Shown piece by piece: positions 1 through 10,103 of a stretch of DNA of 64,000 nucleotides. The DNA is from JALORV01 sp963707445 (GTDB lineage Bacteria; Pseudomonadota; Gammaproteobacteria; Burkholderiales; Burkholderiaceae_F): NCBI GenBank assembly GCA_963707445.1, contig CAVPPW010000002.1:62001-126000 (forward strand), in the 5' to 3' direction. The notes beneath the pieces are model-generated. The model made no database searches. It was not told the origin of the DNA and saw nothing but the letters and a program-made list of their open reading frames with translations. Numbering within the stretch: position 1 is the stretch's first letter; every line of letters begins with the position of its first letter. Position numbers and translations under genes: made by a program.

Positions 1-293
1 CGATCATCGTGCTGTCGATGATCGTCTTGGGCGGCCTCGGCCACATTCCCGGCGTGTTGCTCGGCGCGATTCTGCTGTCGATGTTTCCCGAACTGCTCCG
101 GCATACGGTCGTCCCGGTGCAGAACTTCCTGTTCGGCCACGTCGTGGTCGATGCCGAAGTGCTGCGCATGATGCTCTACGGCCTGGCGATGGTGCTGATC
201 ATGCTGTATCGGCCGAAGGGGTTGTGGCCGGCGCCCGAGCACGGCATCAACCCGGCCAGCCGCGTCGGCCGGACCGCGCCGCAGAGAGCGTAA
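1..293 (+). CDS. livM: Branched-chain amino acid ABC transporter permease, C-terminal part
   Basis: This is the last ~97 residues of an inner-membrane permease cut by the left window edge. It has hydrophobic segments typical of the LivM end (GGLGHIPGVLLGAILLSM) and the family C-terminus LYRPKGLWP. LivM pairs with LivH to form the membrane channel of the branched-chain amino acid (or related amide/urea) importer. Its stop codon overlaps the livG start (TAATG), and livF follows 1 nt after livG, so the three genes are one operon. The substrate cannot be decided because the binding protein lies outside the window. No frame break is seen in this portion. Confidence 0.9.
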   Translation, partial: IIVLSMIVLGGLGHIPGVLLGAILLSMFPELLRHTVVPVQNFLFGHVVVDAEVLRMMLYGLAMVLIMLYRPKGLWPAPEHGINPASRVGRTAPQRA

Positions 294-1084
294 TGGCGGA
301 CGTCGTCCTGCGCGTCACCGGTGTCAACAAGCGCTTCGGCGGTCTGCAGGCGCTGTCGGATGTCGGCATCGAGATTGCGCGCGGCGAGATCTACGGACTG
401 ATCGGCCCCAACGGCGCCGGCAAGACCACGTTCTTCAACGTGATCACCGGGCTTTACACGCCGGATTCCGGCAACTTCGAACTCGACGGCAAGCCGTATT
501 CGCCGACCGAGGTGCACCGCGTGGCCCAGGCGGGCATCGCGCGCACCTTCCAGAATATCCGGCTGTTCCCTGACATGACCGCGCTGGAAAACGTGATGGT
601 GGGGCGGCATGTGCGCACGAAAGCCACCGCGCTCGGCGCCATTTTGCGCACGCATCGGACGCTCGAAGAGGAGCGCGGGATCAAGGCACGCTCGCTCGAG
701 CTGCTCGACTATGTCGGCATCCGCAAGTACGCCGACTTTCAGGCGCGCACGCTCGCCTATGGTGACCAGCGGCGGCTCGAGATCGCACGCGCGCTCGCGA
801 CCGAGCCAAAACTTCTGGCGCTGGACGAGCCGGCGGCCGGCATGAACGCGACCGAAAAGCTGGCGCTGCGTTCGCTGCTCGAGGCGATCTGCCGCGACCG
901 AATCACGATCCTGCTGATCGAGCATGACGTGAAGCTGGTGATGGGGCTGTGCGACAAGGTCACCGTGCTCGACTACGGCAAGATGATCGCGGTCGGACCT
1001 CCGGCCGAGGTGCAGCGCAATCCTGCGGTGATCGAGGCCTATCTTGGCGGCGGCCACAAGGACGTCGCGACGAAGGTGGCCTGA
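293..1084 (+). CDS. livG: Branched-chain amino acid ABC transporter ATP-binding protein LivG
   Basis: The gene encodes a 263-residue cytoplasmic ATPase that energises the LivHM permease. Walker A is GPNGAGKTTFFN near residue 45. The ABC signature is the atypical LAYGDQRRLEIARAL normally found in LivG, Walker B is LLALDEPAAGMN, and the H-loop sits in LLIEHDVKLVMGLCD. The ATG overlaps the livM stop codon, giving translational coupling. A longer in-frame extension upstream exists but would run into livM and was not used. The length matches the family and the frame is intact. Confidence 0.95.
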   Translation: MADVVLRVTGVNKRFGGLQALSDVGIEIARGEIYGLIGPNGAGKTTFFNVITGLYTPDSGNFELDGKPYSPTEVHRVAQAGIARTFQNIRLFPDMTALENVMVGRHVRTKATALGAILRTHRTLEEERGIKARSLELLDYVGIRKYADFQARTLAYGDQRRLEIARALATEPKLLALDEPAAGMNATEKLALRSLLEAICRDRITILLIEHDVKLVMGLCDKVTVLDYGKMIAVGPPAEVQRNPAVIEAYLGGGHKDVATKVA

Positions 1085-1085
1085 G

Positions 1086-1805
1086 ATGCCCGACATCGTC
1101 CTTCGCATCGTCGGTCTGAAAGTCGCTTATGGAGGGATTCAGGCGGTCAAGGGTGTCGACCTCGAGATCCAGGCGGGCGAACTCGTCACGCTGATCGGCG
1201 CGAACGGGGCGGGCAAGACCTCGACGCTGAAGGCGATCACCGGCACCCAGGCGTGGGCCGGCGAGATCCATTACATGGGTCAGCCGACGCGCGGCATGGC
1301 GTCGTACCAGCTGCTCGCCCGCGGGCTCGCGATGGTGCCGGAAGGCCGCGGCGTCTTCGCGCGCATGAGCGTCACCGAGAACCTGCAGATGGGCGCCTTC
1401 GTGCGCAACGACGATGCGGCGATACGCCGCGACATCGACGAGATGTTCACGATCTTCCCGCGCCTGAAGGAGCGCGCGAAGCAGCTGGCCGGAACACTCT
1501 CTGGCGGCGAACAGCAGATGCTGGCGATGGCCCGCGCCCTGATGAGCCAGCCCAAGCTGCTGCTGCTCGACGAGCCGTCGATGGGTCTGTCGCCGATCAT
1601 GGTCGAGAAGGTCTTTGAAGTGATCCGCACCGTGGCCGCGCGCAAGGTGCCGATGCTGCTGGTCGAGCAGAACGCCCGGCTCGCGCTCGAAGCGGCGCAT
1701 CGCGCCTACGTCATGGAGTCCGGGCTCATCACGCTGAGCGGCGACGCGCGTTCGATGCTGTCCGATTCGAAAGTGCGGGAAGCCTACCTCGGCGAAGCGG
1801 CGTAG
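1086..1805 (+). CDS. livF: Branched-chain amino acid ABC transporter ATP-binding protein LivF
   Basis: This is the second ATPase of the Liv importer, 239 residues. Walker A is GANGAGKTSTLKAI, the signature LSGGEQQMLAMARAL and Walker B LLLLDEPSMGLSP. All three are canonical for LivF, which heterodimerises with LivG beneath the permease. The ATG lies 1 nt after the livG stop. It is the last gene of the operon: the next ORF on this strand starts 165 bp downstream and is unrelated. The intervening sequence shows no obvious terminator. Confidence 0.95.
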   Translation: MPDIVLRIVGLKVAYGGIQAVKGVDLEIQAGELVTLIGANGAGKTSTLKAITGTQAWAGEIHYMGQPTRGMASYQLLARGLAMVPEGRGVFARMSVTENLQMGAFVRNDDAAIRRDIDEMFTIFPRLKERAKQLAGTLSGGEQQMLAMARALMSQPKLLLLDEPSMGLSPIMVEKVFEVIRTVAARKVPMLLVEQNARLALEAAHRAYVMESGLITLSGDARSMLSDSKVREAYLGEAA

Positions 1806-1969
1806 TCCACGCCCCACGAGACGCCCTCTGAGCTGAACGGCGCGCCACGCGCGGTTGCGTGCGGGCCATCAGGCCGTTGTCCGTTCGCGGACGCCGATAG
1901 AGAATCCGCCAGCGCCCGCCGGCGCACGCACGATGCTGCGCGCCGACGTTGCGGGGCAACGGAGCCACC

Positions 1970-2560
<591 letters not shown>

Positions 2561-2569
2561 GAGCCGCCG

Positions 2570-2955
2570 ATGAGCGTACGACTGAACCACACGATCGTCT
2601 GGTGCCGCGACAAGCAGGCATCCGCGCAATTTCTCATCGACATTCTCGGTCTGTCACGACCGAAGATCTTCGGACCATTCCTCGTCGTTGAACTCGGCAA
2701 CGACGTCTCGCTCGACTTCCATGAACAGGAAGGCGAGCATCGCGCGGCAGCACTATGCCTTCCTGCTTTCAGAGGAGGAGTTCGACGAAGTTTTCGGCCG
2801 AATTCGTGAGCGGCGGCTCGACTACTGGGCCGACCCGGCGCGGCGAACGCGCAGGCGAGATCAACCACAACGATGGCGGGCGCGGCGTGTATTTCGAAGA
2901 CCCCGACGGGCACTTTCTGGAGATCATCACGCGCCCCTACGGCAGCGGTGCGTGA
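2570..2955 (+). CDS. Glyoxalase/VOC-fold protein (frame broken)
   Basis: This is a short vicinal-oxygen-chelate protein of about 128 residues. It starts with the typical strand pattern LNHTIVWCRDKQASAQFLID and ends with GVYFEDPDGHFLEIITRPY, the usual metal-ligand Glu strand of the fold. The middle (HYAFLLSEEEFDEVFGRI) is in another frame, so two single-base breaks are required, near 2735 and 2850. The start lies 9 bp after the TMEM175-like gene, so the two are probably cotranscribed. VOC members act as dioxygenases, isomerases or resistance proteins. The sequence does not show which applies here. Confidence 0.75.
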
Positions 2956-2975
2956 TTCGTCGCGGGCAGTTGGCC

Positions 2976-3746
2976 TCAGGGCGCGAGTGCACCGTCGCTC
3001 GCGCGCCGCAGGAACGGGGCGAGCACATCCATCGGCAACGGGAACACGATGGTGGTGTTCTTGTCGGCGCCGATGACCGTCAGGGTCTCCAGGTAGCGCA
3101 GCTGGATCGCCTGCGGCTCCTGGGCGAGCACCTTGGCCGCCTGGTACAGCTTCTCCGAAGCCTGCAGCTCGCCTTCGGCGTGGATGACCTTGGCGCGCCG
3201 TTCGCGCTCTGCCTCGGCCTGCCGTGCAATCGCACGGATCATCGACTCGGTCAGGTCGACCTGCTTGATCTCGACGTTGGAGACCTTGATTCCCCACGAG
3301 TTGGTCTGCGCATCCAGCGCCTGCTGGATGTCGAGGTTGAGCTTTTCCCGACCGGCCAGCATGTCGTCGAGCTCGTGCTTGCCGAGGACCGACCGCAATG
3401 TCGTCTGCGCCAGCTGGCTGGTCGCGTTGCGATAGTTCTCGACCTGGATGATCGCCTTCTCCGGATCGATCACGCGGAAATAGACGACCGCGCTGACCTT
3501 GACCGAGACGTTGTCGCGCGAGATCACGTCCTGCGTCGGCACCTCGAGCACGACGGTGCGCAGATCCACCTTGACCAGCTGCTGGATGCCGGGAACGAGG
3601 ATCACGAGGCCCGGACCCTTGACCTTCCAGAAGCGTCCCAGCGTGAAGACGACGCCGCGCTCGTATTCGCGCAGGATCCGTATCGAAAAGCCGACCAGAA
3701 CGACCAGCAACGCGAAGACGCCCACCCAGGCGACATCCCAGATCAT
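2976..3746 (-). CDS. Slipin/stomatin-like SPFH-domain membrane protein
   Basis: The product is 256 residues: an N-terminal membrane segment (VGVFALLVVLVGFSI), then an SPFH/Band-7 domain (YERGVVFTLGRF, VDLRTVVLEVPTQDVISRDN, NVEIKQVDLTESMIRAIA) and a coiled AEAERERRAKVIHAEGE helix. Slipins form membrane-associated oligomers and typically pair with NfeD proteases. Here the start codon overlaps the stop of the upstream nfeD-like gene by 4 nt (ATGA), the conserved arrangement. The frame is intact and the length normal. The role is thought to be membrane microdomain organisation or protein quality control. Confidence 0.9.
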   Translation of the reverse strand: MIWDVAWVGVFALLVVLVGFSIRILREYERGVVFTLGRFWKVKGPGLVILVPGIQQLVKVDLRTVVLEVPTQDVISRDNVSVKVSAVVYFRVIDPEKAIIQVENYRNATSQLAQTTLRSVLGKHELDDMLAGREKLNLDIQQALDAQTNSWGIKVSNVEIKQVDLTESMIRAIARQAEAERERRAKVIHAEGELQASEKLYQAAKVLAQEPQAIQLRYLETLTVIGADKNTTIVFPLPMDVLAPFLRRASDGALAP

Positions 3747-5118
3747 GAAGTGACTCCCTTTGGTTCATCCGGCTGCGGTTCGACCACCAGTGTGCGCCCG
3801 TCGACAGCGCTGACGCGCACAGCCTGGCCGTGGGCCAGCGGCACCTTGCTGCGCACGTGCCAGATCTCGCCGTGGATCCGCGCCCAGCCTTCGGCGCTCG
3901 AGATCGTGAGCACCTCGCCCGATGCGCCGATCAGCGATTCGCGGCCGCTGACCACCGGGCGCCGGCGCGCCTGCACGCCCATCCCGACGATCGCGAAGAC
4001 GAACAGGCCGCTGATGACAGCGAGCGTCGCGATCAACGGCAGCGGAATGCCGTAACCCGGGACGTCGGTGTCGATCAGAATGATCGCGCCGATGACGAAC
4101 GCAAGCACGCCACCGACGCCGAGCGCCCCCGACGTCGGCACGAACACCTCGGCGACGAGAAACACCATGCCGAGCGCGATGAGCGCCAGCCCGGCGTAGT
4201 TGATCGGCAGCATCTGGAATGCGAACAGCGCGAGCAGCAGGCAGATTCCGCCGATCACGCCGGGCAGCACGTAGCCCGGATTGGAGAATTCGAACAGCAG
4301 GCCATAGATGCCGATCATCATCAGCATCAGGGCGAGGCTCGGAGAGGCGATCACCGAAAGCAGTTGCGTCGCGCCAGTCGGGTTCGATCGGAACGAGGTC
4401 GGCGCCCGCCGTGTCCAGCGTCACGGTCTTTCCGCCGACGGAGACACGCGAGCCCTGCGCCTGGTCCAGCAGGCCGCGCACGTCCGGGGCGACATGGTCG
4501 ATGACGCGGGAGCGCAACGCCTCCTCGGCGCTCAGGCTGACCGCCTCGCGCACCGCCTTCTCGCCCCATTCGACGTTGCGCCCGCGCAGTTGCGCCAGGC
4601 TGCGGATATAAGCGGCCGCGTCATTGACCTGTTTCTCGGTCATCGCGCTTCGTCGCTCCGCCGGTGAAGATTTCTCGTTGCCCGCAGGCTCCGCTTTCGA
4701 GCGCTCTGCCGCCGGCGGCTCGGGTTCCGCCTTCCGGGCGCCCGATGCCGATCTGTACCGGCGTTGCGGCGCCGAGGTTGGTGCCGGGCGCCATCGCGGC
4801 GATGTGGCTCGCGTACAGGATGTACGTGCCGGCACTGGCCGCGCGCGCGCCGCTCGGGTAGACGAACGTCGCGACCGGAATCGGCGACGCGAGGATCTCC
4901 TTGATGATGTCGCGCATCGAGACATCGAGACCGCCGGGCGTGTCCAGCTTCAGCACGAGCAGGCTCGAGCCGGTCTCGACGGATCGCTTCAGGCCCTGCG
5001 AGAAGTAGGCGGCTGAGGCCGGCGTGATCGGGCCATCAATCGTCAGCACCGTGACCGGCGCGGGGCCTGCCGCGACGGCGAACGGCAGCAACAGCAACAG
5101 AAGCGACAGCAGGGGCAT
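3743..5118 (-). CDS. nfeD: NfeD-family membrane serine protease, long form (frame broken)
   Basis: The long-form NfeD has three parts. First come a signal peptide (MPLLSLLLLLLPFAVAAG) and a ClpP/S49-like protease domain with the nucleophile serine in ARAASAGTYIL. A linker rich in Glu/Pro/Ala follows. The C-terminus has several membrane helices and an OB-like NfeD domain (EGWARIHGEIWHVRS). Frame changes near 4742 and 4365 split it into three pieces that join in the expected order. The start at 5118 is placed at the signal peptide. It forms an ATGA-overlapping operon with the slipin gene; archaeal NfeD cleaves its slipin partner. The product is secreted or membrane-bound. Confidence 0.85.
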
Positions 5119-5354
5119 CGGCGTCACCCCGAAAGGGTCGCATATGCGACCCGCGTTCAGGCCACAGGATCCGTCGCCGACCATTGCCGGCCAGGCGCGC
5201 AGATCCTCGATTGCACACGGCATTCGCGATCATTGTGCGCTCAATCCGACCGCCTTCGGAGTTCGCGAACTTGCGGCTCAAGCGAGGGCGGTCTCTGGCG
5301 CCAGCCTGCCGTAGCAGGGAAAATGCAATCTCGCGCCTTCAAAATTGGCTCGCA

Positions 5355-6583
5355 ATGCTAGATATGCAAAATCAATTGCTCGCGTCGACCCAGACCGAGA
5401 TACCGGTCGCGGAAACTTTACGTCGGGCCGACGCGCTACGTTCTGTCCCCATGCGCTGGATCAAGAGCCCGGCCTGGGACCTCGTTTGGATCCTGAATGC
5501 GCTGTGGTTGGCCCCCCTGGTCCTTCTGCTGGCGCGGGGTCATGACGACGTGCGCGCCAGCCCGGTGGACGGGCTGTTCTTCGCCCTCACGGTGCCTCTG
5601 TGGTTCGGCCACCGCGTCTCGTCGGCCTGGCTGGCCTACGCGACCCCGGCCTACCGCCCCCTGCTCGCCACGCAGCGGCTGCGCTTCGTAGTGGCCCCGT
5701 TGGCCATCGCCGTGGCCTGCTTCGCCCTGCTGCTGGCTCCCGAGAGCGTGCTACCGATGCCGCTGACCGAGCGCGTGGTCTGGCTCGCCGTCCTGGACTA
5801 CCTGCTGGTGAGTTACCACTTTGCCGCGCAGCACTTCGGGCTGCTCAGCCTCTACCGTGCGCGCGCGGGACGAGCGTCGGACGCGACCACGCGACGGCTC
5901 GATCGGTGGTTCGCGCTCGTCGTGGGCGGCGGTTTCGTCGTGCTGGCAGAGGCCCTGGCCGGATCGATCGCCTTCCAGGACCGCTGGATCGACCCGCTGC
6001 TGGGAGCGGTTGGGTCGGACGCTGTTCGCGCGCACGCTGCGCGATGGCGGCATCGTCCTCGTCGTGATCCTGACCGCCCTGATGCTGCGCGTCGAACTGC
6101 GCTCGCAGCGCCCATCGCTGCCGCGCGTCGCCTACGTCCTCGGCGTCTCGGCCATGGTGCTCTTCGCCTTCCTCGCGCGCGACCCGTTCCTGTTCATCGT
6201 GCTGTGGAGCGTGCAGCATTGGAGCGCCGCGATGGGACTCGCCTCGCTCGCGGCTTCCGGCGGGGCCCAGGCAGCCTGGCGCGCGCTGGCAGCGGCTGCT
6301 GGCGCCCATCAATCGGCGCGGCTGGGCAGTGCTGCTCGTGCTCGCCGTCGTCTCCACCCTGCTGCTGCCGGTGTTGGAGGTGGAGGCCGTGGCCGACGAA
6401 TACGTCTACGCCGACCGCATCTTCGGCGATGCGGCGTGGTGGCTGCGCTCGTCGCCCTTCGTGCCGGCGCTGCTGGCACTGGGCTTCGCGACCGGCTTCA
6501 TCCACTACCTGCTGGATCGCGCTGCCTTCCGCTTCTCCTCGCCCGACGTGAGGCAGGCCGCCCGCGGCCTGCTGCAGTCATGA
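5355..6583 (+). CDS. Unknown multi-pass membrane protein (frame broken)
   Basis: The protein is about 410 residues of alternating hydrophobic segments, eight or nine predicted helices, with Trp/His-rich loops such as VSYHFAAQHFGLLSLYRAR and LWSVQHWSAAMGLASL. I do not recognise a named family. Frame changes near 6012 and 6295 separate three stretches that each continue the membrane pattern, so one gene is likely. The start at 5355 is the first ATG giving a short cytoplasmic N-terminus. A second candidate is the ATG before RWIKSPAWDL. The gene is divergent from nfeD across a 236-bp gap that should hold both promoters. Confidence 0.5.
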
Positions 6584-6608
6584 CTCTTTCGCCACTTGTG
6601 GCCGGAGC

Positions 6609-7187
6609 CTAAATTTGGATGTCGACGCTGGCCTGTCGGTCGGGTGCAGACGGCCGACGCTTGAACGGGTCGCGCGGTGCGCCAGAGACACCGGTCGCGT
6701 GTTCCTTCACCAGCACGCTCTTGTACTTGAGCCGCGCGATGACTGAAGCTTCGCCAAGCGCGACCACCTCGATCCGCCCCTCGCTCGCGGCGAGGGTCGC
6801 GCTTTGAACGTCTGCGACGATCTCGAGCGTCAGCGTCAGCGGCGGCAGCGCGCGCTGCGCCACACTGCTGTCGAGCACGACACGCGATGTCGAGGCGATG
6901 TTGTGCCGGTCGAGGTTGACGAGCGCCGGTGGCCCCTGCACCAACGCGCTCAGCTGTACCGCAGTGTTCACCGCGGGCACCCTGGCCCACCCTTGTGCGA
7001 GCACTTCGAAGATGTCGATGTCGAGCGCGTGGTTCAGCTCTTCGGCCGCGCGCTCCGCGGCAGCGCCGCGCAGTCGATCGAGCACTCGCGCAGCGGCCGG
7101 CTCGTCCAAGCTCTGCACGAACAGCGCCATCTCGACGTCATCGCCGGTGACCTCGATGGGCGCGCGCAGCCTGACGTCGTTATGCAT
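6609..7187 (-). CDS. Hypothetical protein, likely paired with the upstream anchored protein
   Basis: The product has 192 residues and no recognised family. It has a helical N-terminal half (DEPAAARVLDRLRGAAAERA), then alternating short strands, and a basic disordered tail (DPFKRRPSAPDRQ). No signal peptide or membrane helix is seen. The ATG at 7187 overlaps the end of the upstream gene on the same strand by 8 nt, so the two are translated together and probably work together. No intact longer start is needed. Confidence 0.5.
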   Translation of the reverse strand: MHNDVRLRAPIEVTGDDVEMALFVQSLDEPAAARVLDRLRGAAAERAAEELNHALDIDIFEVLAQGWARVPAVNTAVQLSALVQGPPALVNLDRHNIASTSRVVLDSSVAQRALPPLTLTLEIVADVQSATLAASEGRIEVVALGEASVIARLKYKSVLVKEHATGVSGAPRDPFKRRPSAPDRQASVDIQI

Positions 7188-8004
7188 GGTGGTCGCTCGA
7201 ATGCTCGATCGCGACTTCATCGCCGTCGGGAAGAGCGGCGAACACGATCGTTGATTCGCCCGGATCGAGACGCGCAGCGAATCTGATTTCAGGCGCTGCG
7301 CTGGTCTCCGAGAGGCCGCCGGCGCTGGTTTCGACCGGCTGCGGATGCTGAGATAGCATCGTCGGAGCGGCATTTTCGTCAGCCGCCAGCTCGCGGCGTA
7401 GCAGCCACTGGCGCATCAACAGCGCGCCGAACAGCAGCACCGAGCAACACGCCAGCGCCAAGGATGAGCGCAGCGTTTGTCGAGAACGCGATCTGAAACC
7501 GCCCACGTGGTTCAGGCGGAACGGTCGGCTCGGAGGCAGGCGCTGGGGCAGCCGCCGACGCAGCCGTCGAGTCCGTTGCAGGCGCGGGCGTCGACGAGGC
7601 TGCAGCCGCGGTGGCCGGCGCCGTGACCGCTTCTAGCTTCCGCAGCGCGGGAGCCGAGTCGCCGGAAGCTTCGGGCTCGGATCGCGTGGATACTCTCGCT
7701 CGCGCTGCAGTCTCGTTGGTCTCCGCGCGCTTGCGGCCGTCTCTGATGTTCGCGCTGATTTCGCGCGGAACGCGAACCACTGTTCCGTCCGACAGGCTCA
7801 GCGTGACGGCGGACGACGCGGCGGCGCCTTCGTCGCTGCATCATCCGGCGCGGCATCACGGCAGGCACCGGCTTCCCGTACACGGTCGCGCACCTCGGGC
7901 GCAACCGAGGCGCATGGAAACGACTGTGCAGTGGCCGCGGTCGCGCCGAGCAACCAGGTCGCGCTCAACAACCATGAAGTTTTGGTTCGCATCTTGGCTT
8001 GCAT
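7180..8004 (-). CDS. Hypothetical secreted/membrane-anchored protein (frame broken)
   Basis: It begins with a signal peptide (TSWLLSATWLLGATAATAQ) and a Cys-containing stretch. A hydrophilic domain (TVVRVPREISANIRDGRKR) and a long Ala/Pro/Thr linker follow. Near the C-terminus is one membrane helix (SSLALACCSVLLFGALLM) followed by an acidic tail. The three segments are in different frames, with breaks near 7800 and 7505. The order of signal, domain, linker and anchor makes a single gene plausible. No family was recognised. It overlaps the next gene, at 6609, by 8 nt. Confidence 0.4.
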
Positions 8005-8098
8005 CTTGTCGGTCGGTTGCGAGCAAGCAATTTACGCGCCTTCGCGAGGTCGCTACTCGGCGATTCGTGTGACCAAGCGGAGTGAATGACTGCTTTAC

Positions 8099-8127
8099 TT
8101 ATCCTGCACGCGCCAAGTTATCCTGCA
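8099..8127 (+). repeat. Direct repeat TTATCCTGCA, two copies
   Basis: The 10-mer TTATCCTGCA occurs at 8099-8108 and again at 8118-8127, 19 bp centre to centre, upstream of the SnoaL-like gene. A spacing near two helical turns suits a regulator binding site. The function is not known. Confidence 0.5.
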
Positions 8128-8140
8128 TCCCCAGTGCAGA

Positions 8141-8154
8141 CTAAATCGATTTAG
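8141..8154. promoter_or_regulatory. Perfect 14-bp palindrome, possible operator
   Basis: CTAAATCGATTTAG is a perfect inverted repeat 28 bp before the ATG of the SnoaL-like gene. It is AT-rich in a GC-rich region, as expected for a dimeric repressor or activator site. No cognate regulator gene lies nearby. Confidence 0.4.
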
Positions 8155-8182
8155 GCGTTGTCCATATCGTCAGTCGAACACC

Positions 8183-8509
8183 ATGAACACAGCTCTGCCG
8201 CCAGTCATCGCCGCCTTCTTCCGTGCACACAACACCGGGGAGACCGCTGACTTCAGTCAGCTCTTCACACCTGACGCGCTCGTGACTGATGAGGCACAAG
8301 AATACCGGGGCGCAGCGATCAAGGCGTGGATCGACGGGGCAATCGCGAAATACACGCCGGTTGCAGATGTAACTGATCTCGCGCAGGTGGGCGGGCAGAC
8401 CATCGCGACCGCACAGGTCAGCGGCAACTTTCCCGGAAGCCCGGCTCAAATTCGCTACCGGTTCACCCTAAGGGACGGCAAGATCGCTGCGCTGGCCATC
8501 GGAGCCTGA
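8183..8509 (+). CDS. SnoaL/NTF2-like fold protein
   Basis: The protein is 108 residues with the polyketide-cyclase-like or NTF2-like pattern. It has helix PPVIAAFFRAHNTGETADFS, the strand LFTPDALVTDEAQEYRGAA, and helix IKAWIDGAIAKY. The last strands end RFTLRDGKIAALAIGA. Members are small cone-shaped barrels that bind or transform small hydrophobic molecules, or serve as immunity or accessory domains. The specific ligand cannot be told. The frame is intact. The local base composition is more AT-rich than the flanks, and the promoter region carries a palindrome and a direct repeat. Confidence 0.75.
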   Translation: MNTALPPVIAAFFRAHNTGETADFSQLFTPDALVTDEAQEYRGAAIKAWIDGAIAKYTPVADVTDLAQVGGQTIATAQVSGNFPGSPAQIRYRFTLRDGKIAALAIGA

Positions 8510-8561
8510 ACCGAATGACCACTACGCTTAACCCCACGTTAGAGCGGACGTTAGGCGGGAC

Positions 8562-9407
8562 TTGAATCATCGGAAATCGTCGATCAACAGCTACGGGGGT
8601 GCTGCCATGCACGCCAGTACCAAAGCCGCATCACCGCCGCTGATCGCCAGCATTGGCGCGATCGCTATCTCTCCACTGCTCGTGCTCACGACCGCAATAG
8701 GTCCCCTCTACAACCTTTGGCTGACCGTCCTGATGATCGCGCTATGGGCAGCGCAACGCTTGACCAAGCGGGAGGTCGGCATCGCCATCGGAGATCCCAA
8801 GTCATATCTCATCGCGTTGGCTTATGCCGTGGGCATCATTGGTTTCATTGCGCTAGGGGCGTTGGCCGCACAGCTGGTCGACCTGAAAGACTTTTCCCCG
8901 GCTACGGCGTTTAGGCGTTTGTCTCTGAACTTTCTCGTCACCTTCGTGTTGGCGCTGATCACCGAAGAAGGTTTTTTCCGAGGTGCATTGTGGGGAAGCT
9001 GCGAGCGGGCCGGATTCTCGGCGTCGAAAACGATTATCTGGACAAGCCTTGCTTTCGGCTTATGGCATTTCGCCGTGCCCATCATCGACCCCGATTTTGC
9101 CCAGCCGCTGAGCAAGGTCCCGCAATATGTGGTTGGGTCTACGGTCTTTGGCGTTGCGATGGGTTTGCTGCGCCTGCGCTCTGGCTCAATCATTGTGCCC
9201 AGCCTTTGCCATGCCCTATGGAACGCGTCGGTTTATACGTTCTTCGGCGCGGGCGAAAAGATGGGACAGCTTGGTATCTCCGACCCGGGCATCTGGGATC
9301 CAGAGCGCGGTTACGCGGGACTTGTCCTTGCAGTGCTCGTGGCGGTCTTGTTATGGTGGTGGGTCAAGCCTTCAACCGCTCGCACGCTCGCGAGTGGCGC
9401 AGCGTAA
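8562..9407 (+). CDS. CPBP-family intramembrane glutamic protease
   Basis: The polytopic membrane protein, 266-281 residues, carries the three CPBP (CAAX/Abi) motifs. These are EEGFFRGALWG (catalytic Glu pair and Arg), LAFGLWHF (His), and LCHALWNASVYTFFG (His and Asn). Members are intramembrane proteases used for prenyl-protein maturation, bacteriocin self-immunity or signalling. Starts at 8562 or, more likely, the ATG at 8607 are possible. The gene stands 52 bp after the SnoaL-like gene with no terminator seen. Composition is AT-richer than the surrounding core genes. The substrate is unknown. Confidence 0.85.
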   Translation: MNHRKSSINSYGGAAMHASTKAASPPLIASIGAIAISPLLVLTTAIGPLYNLWLTVLMIALWAAQRLTKREVGIAIGDPKSYLIALAYAVGIIGFIALGALAAQLVDLKDFSPATAFRRLSLNFLVTFVLALITEEGFFRGALWGSCERAGFSASKTIIWTSLAFGLWHFAVPIIDPDFAQPLSKVPQYVVGSTVFGVAMGLLRLRSGSIIVPSLCHALWNASVYTFFGAGEKMGQLGISDPGIWDPERGYAGLVLAVLVAVLLWWWVKPSTARTLASGAA

Positions 9408-9553
9408 CGTCCGCTGATCAGCGTTTCAGCTGCGACCGCTCTATGGAAGCAATGATGTCCGCAACGGTCGGAAGCCGCCGCCGGGCAGACGGATAGGCGT
9501 GTCGTCATCGGCGTTGCTTGCGGCAGGCATCGATTTTTCGAAAGGGCACGGCC

Positions 9554-10051
9554 ATGATCTTCGAGCTTCCGATGTTCACACTCATCCACACCCTGCTAAG
9601 TCTCGCCGGGATCATTTCCGGCCTGCTCGTCGTCGGCGGACTGATCGCGGGCCAGCGATTAGACGCGTGGACCGCGGTCTACTTTGTTACCACGGTGCTG
9701 ACGAACATCACCGGGTTCGGCTTTCCGTTCGGAGCGCTCTTGCCATCTCACATCGTCGGCATCGTCTCGCTCGTCGTACTCGCGGTCGGCCTCGCCGCCC
9801 GCTACGGCAAGCAACTGGCCGGATCCTGGCGGCGTGTCTTCGTCGCTACGACGGTGGTCGCCCTCTACCTGAATGTCTTCGTGCTGATGGTGCAGCTCTT
9901 CCAGAAGACGCCTGGCCTGATCGCGGTGGCGCCTACGCAAGCTGCGCCTGCATTCGTCGTCACGCAACTCCTTGTGCTCGTACTGTTCGCGGGGCTCGGC
10001 TGGGCCGCGGTCAAGGGATTTGGATCGAGTCGCGTCGCGCTCGCCACCTGA
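9554..10051 (+). CDS. Small unknown membrane protein
   Basis: This 165-residue protein has five hydrophobic helices. It starts MIFELPMFTLIHTLLSLAG and has a loop (TNITGFGFPFG) before the third helix. I do not assign a family. The ATG at 9554 follows a purine-rich GAAAGGGC. It stands alone between the CPBP gene and the convergent metal-transporter cassette. No catalytic motif is visible. Confidence 0.55.
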   Translation: MIFELPMFTLIHTLLSLAGIISGLLVVGGLIAGQRLDAWTAVYFVTTVLTNITGFGFPFGALLPSHIVGIVSLVVLAVGLAARYGKQLAGSWRRVFVATTVVALYLNVFVLMVQLFQKTPGLIAVAPTQAAPAFVVTQLLVLVLFAGLGWAAVKGFGSSRVALAT

Positions 10052-10103
10052 GCCGCCGCGCTGCACACACGCCGTGGGACGGCGTGCGCTTTACACGGGT
10101 CGA

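Noticed and set aside
2688..4055. Long plus-strand frame opposite the slipin/NfeD genes
   Set aside because: It is the antisense shadow of two recognised genes. It has no family match or ribosome-binding site, and GC-rich DNA readily leaves such frames open.
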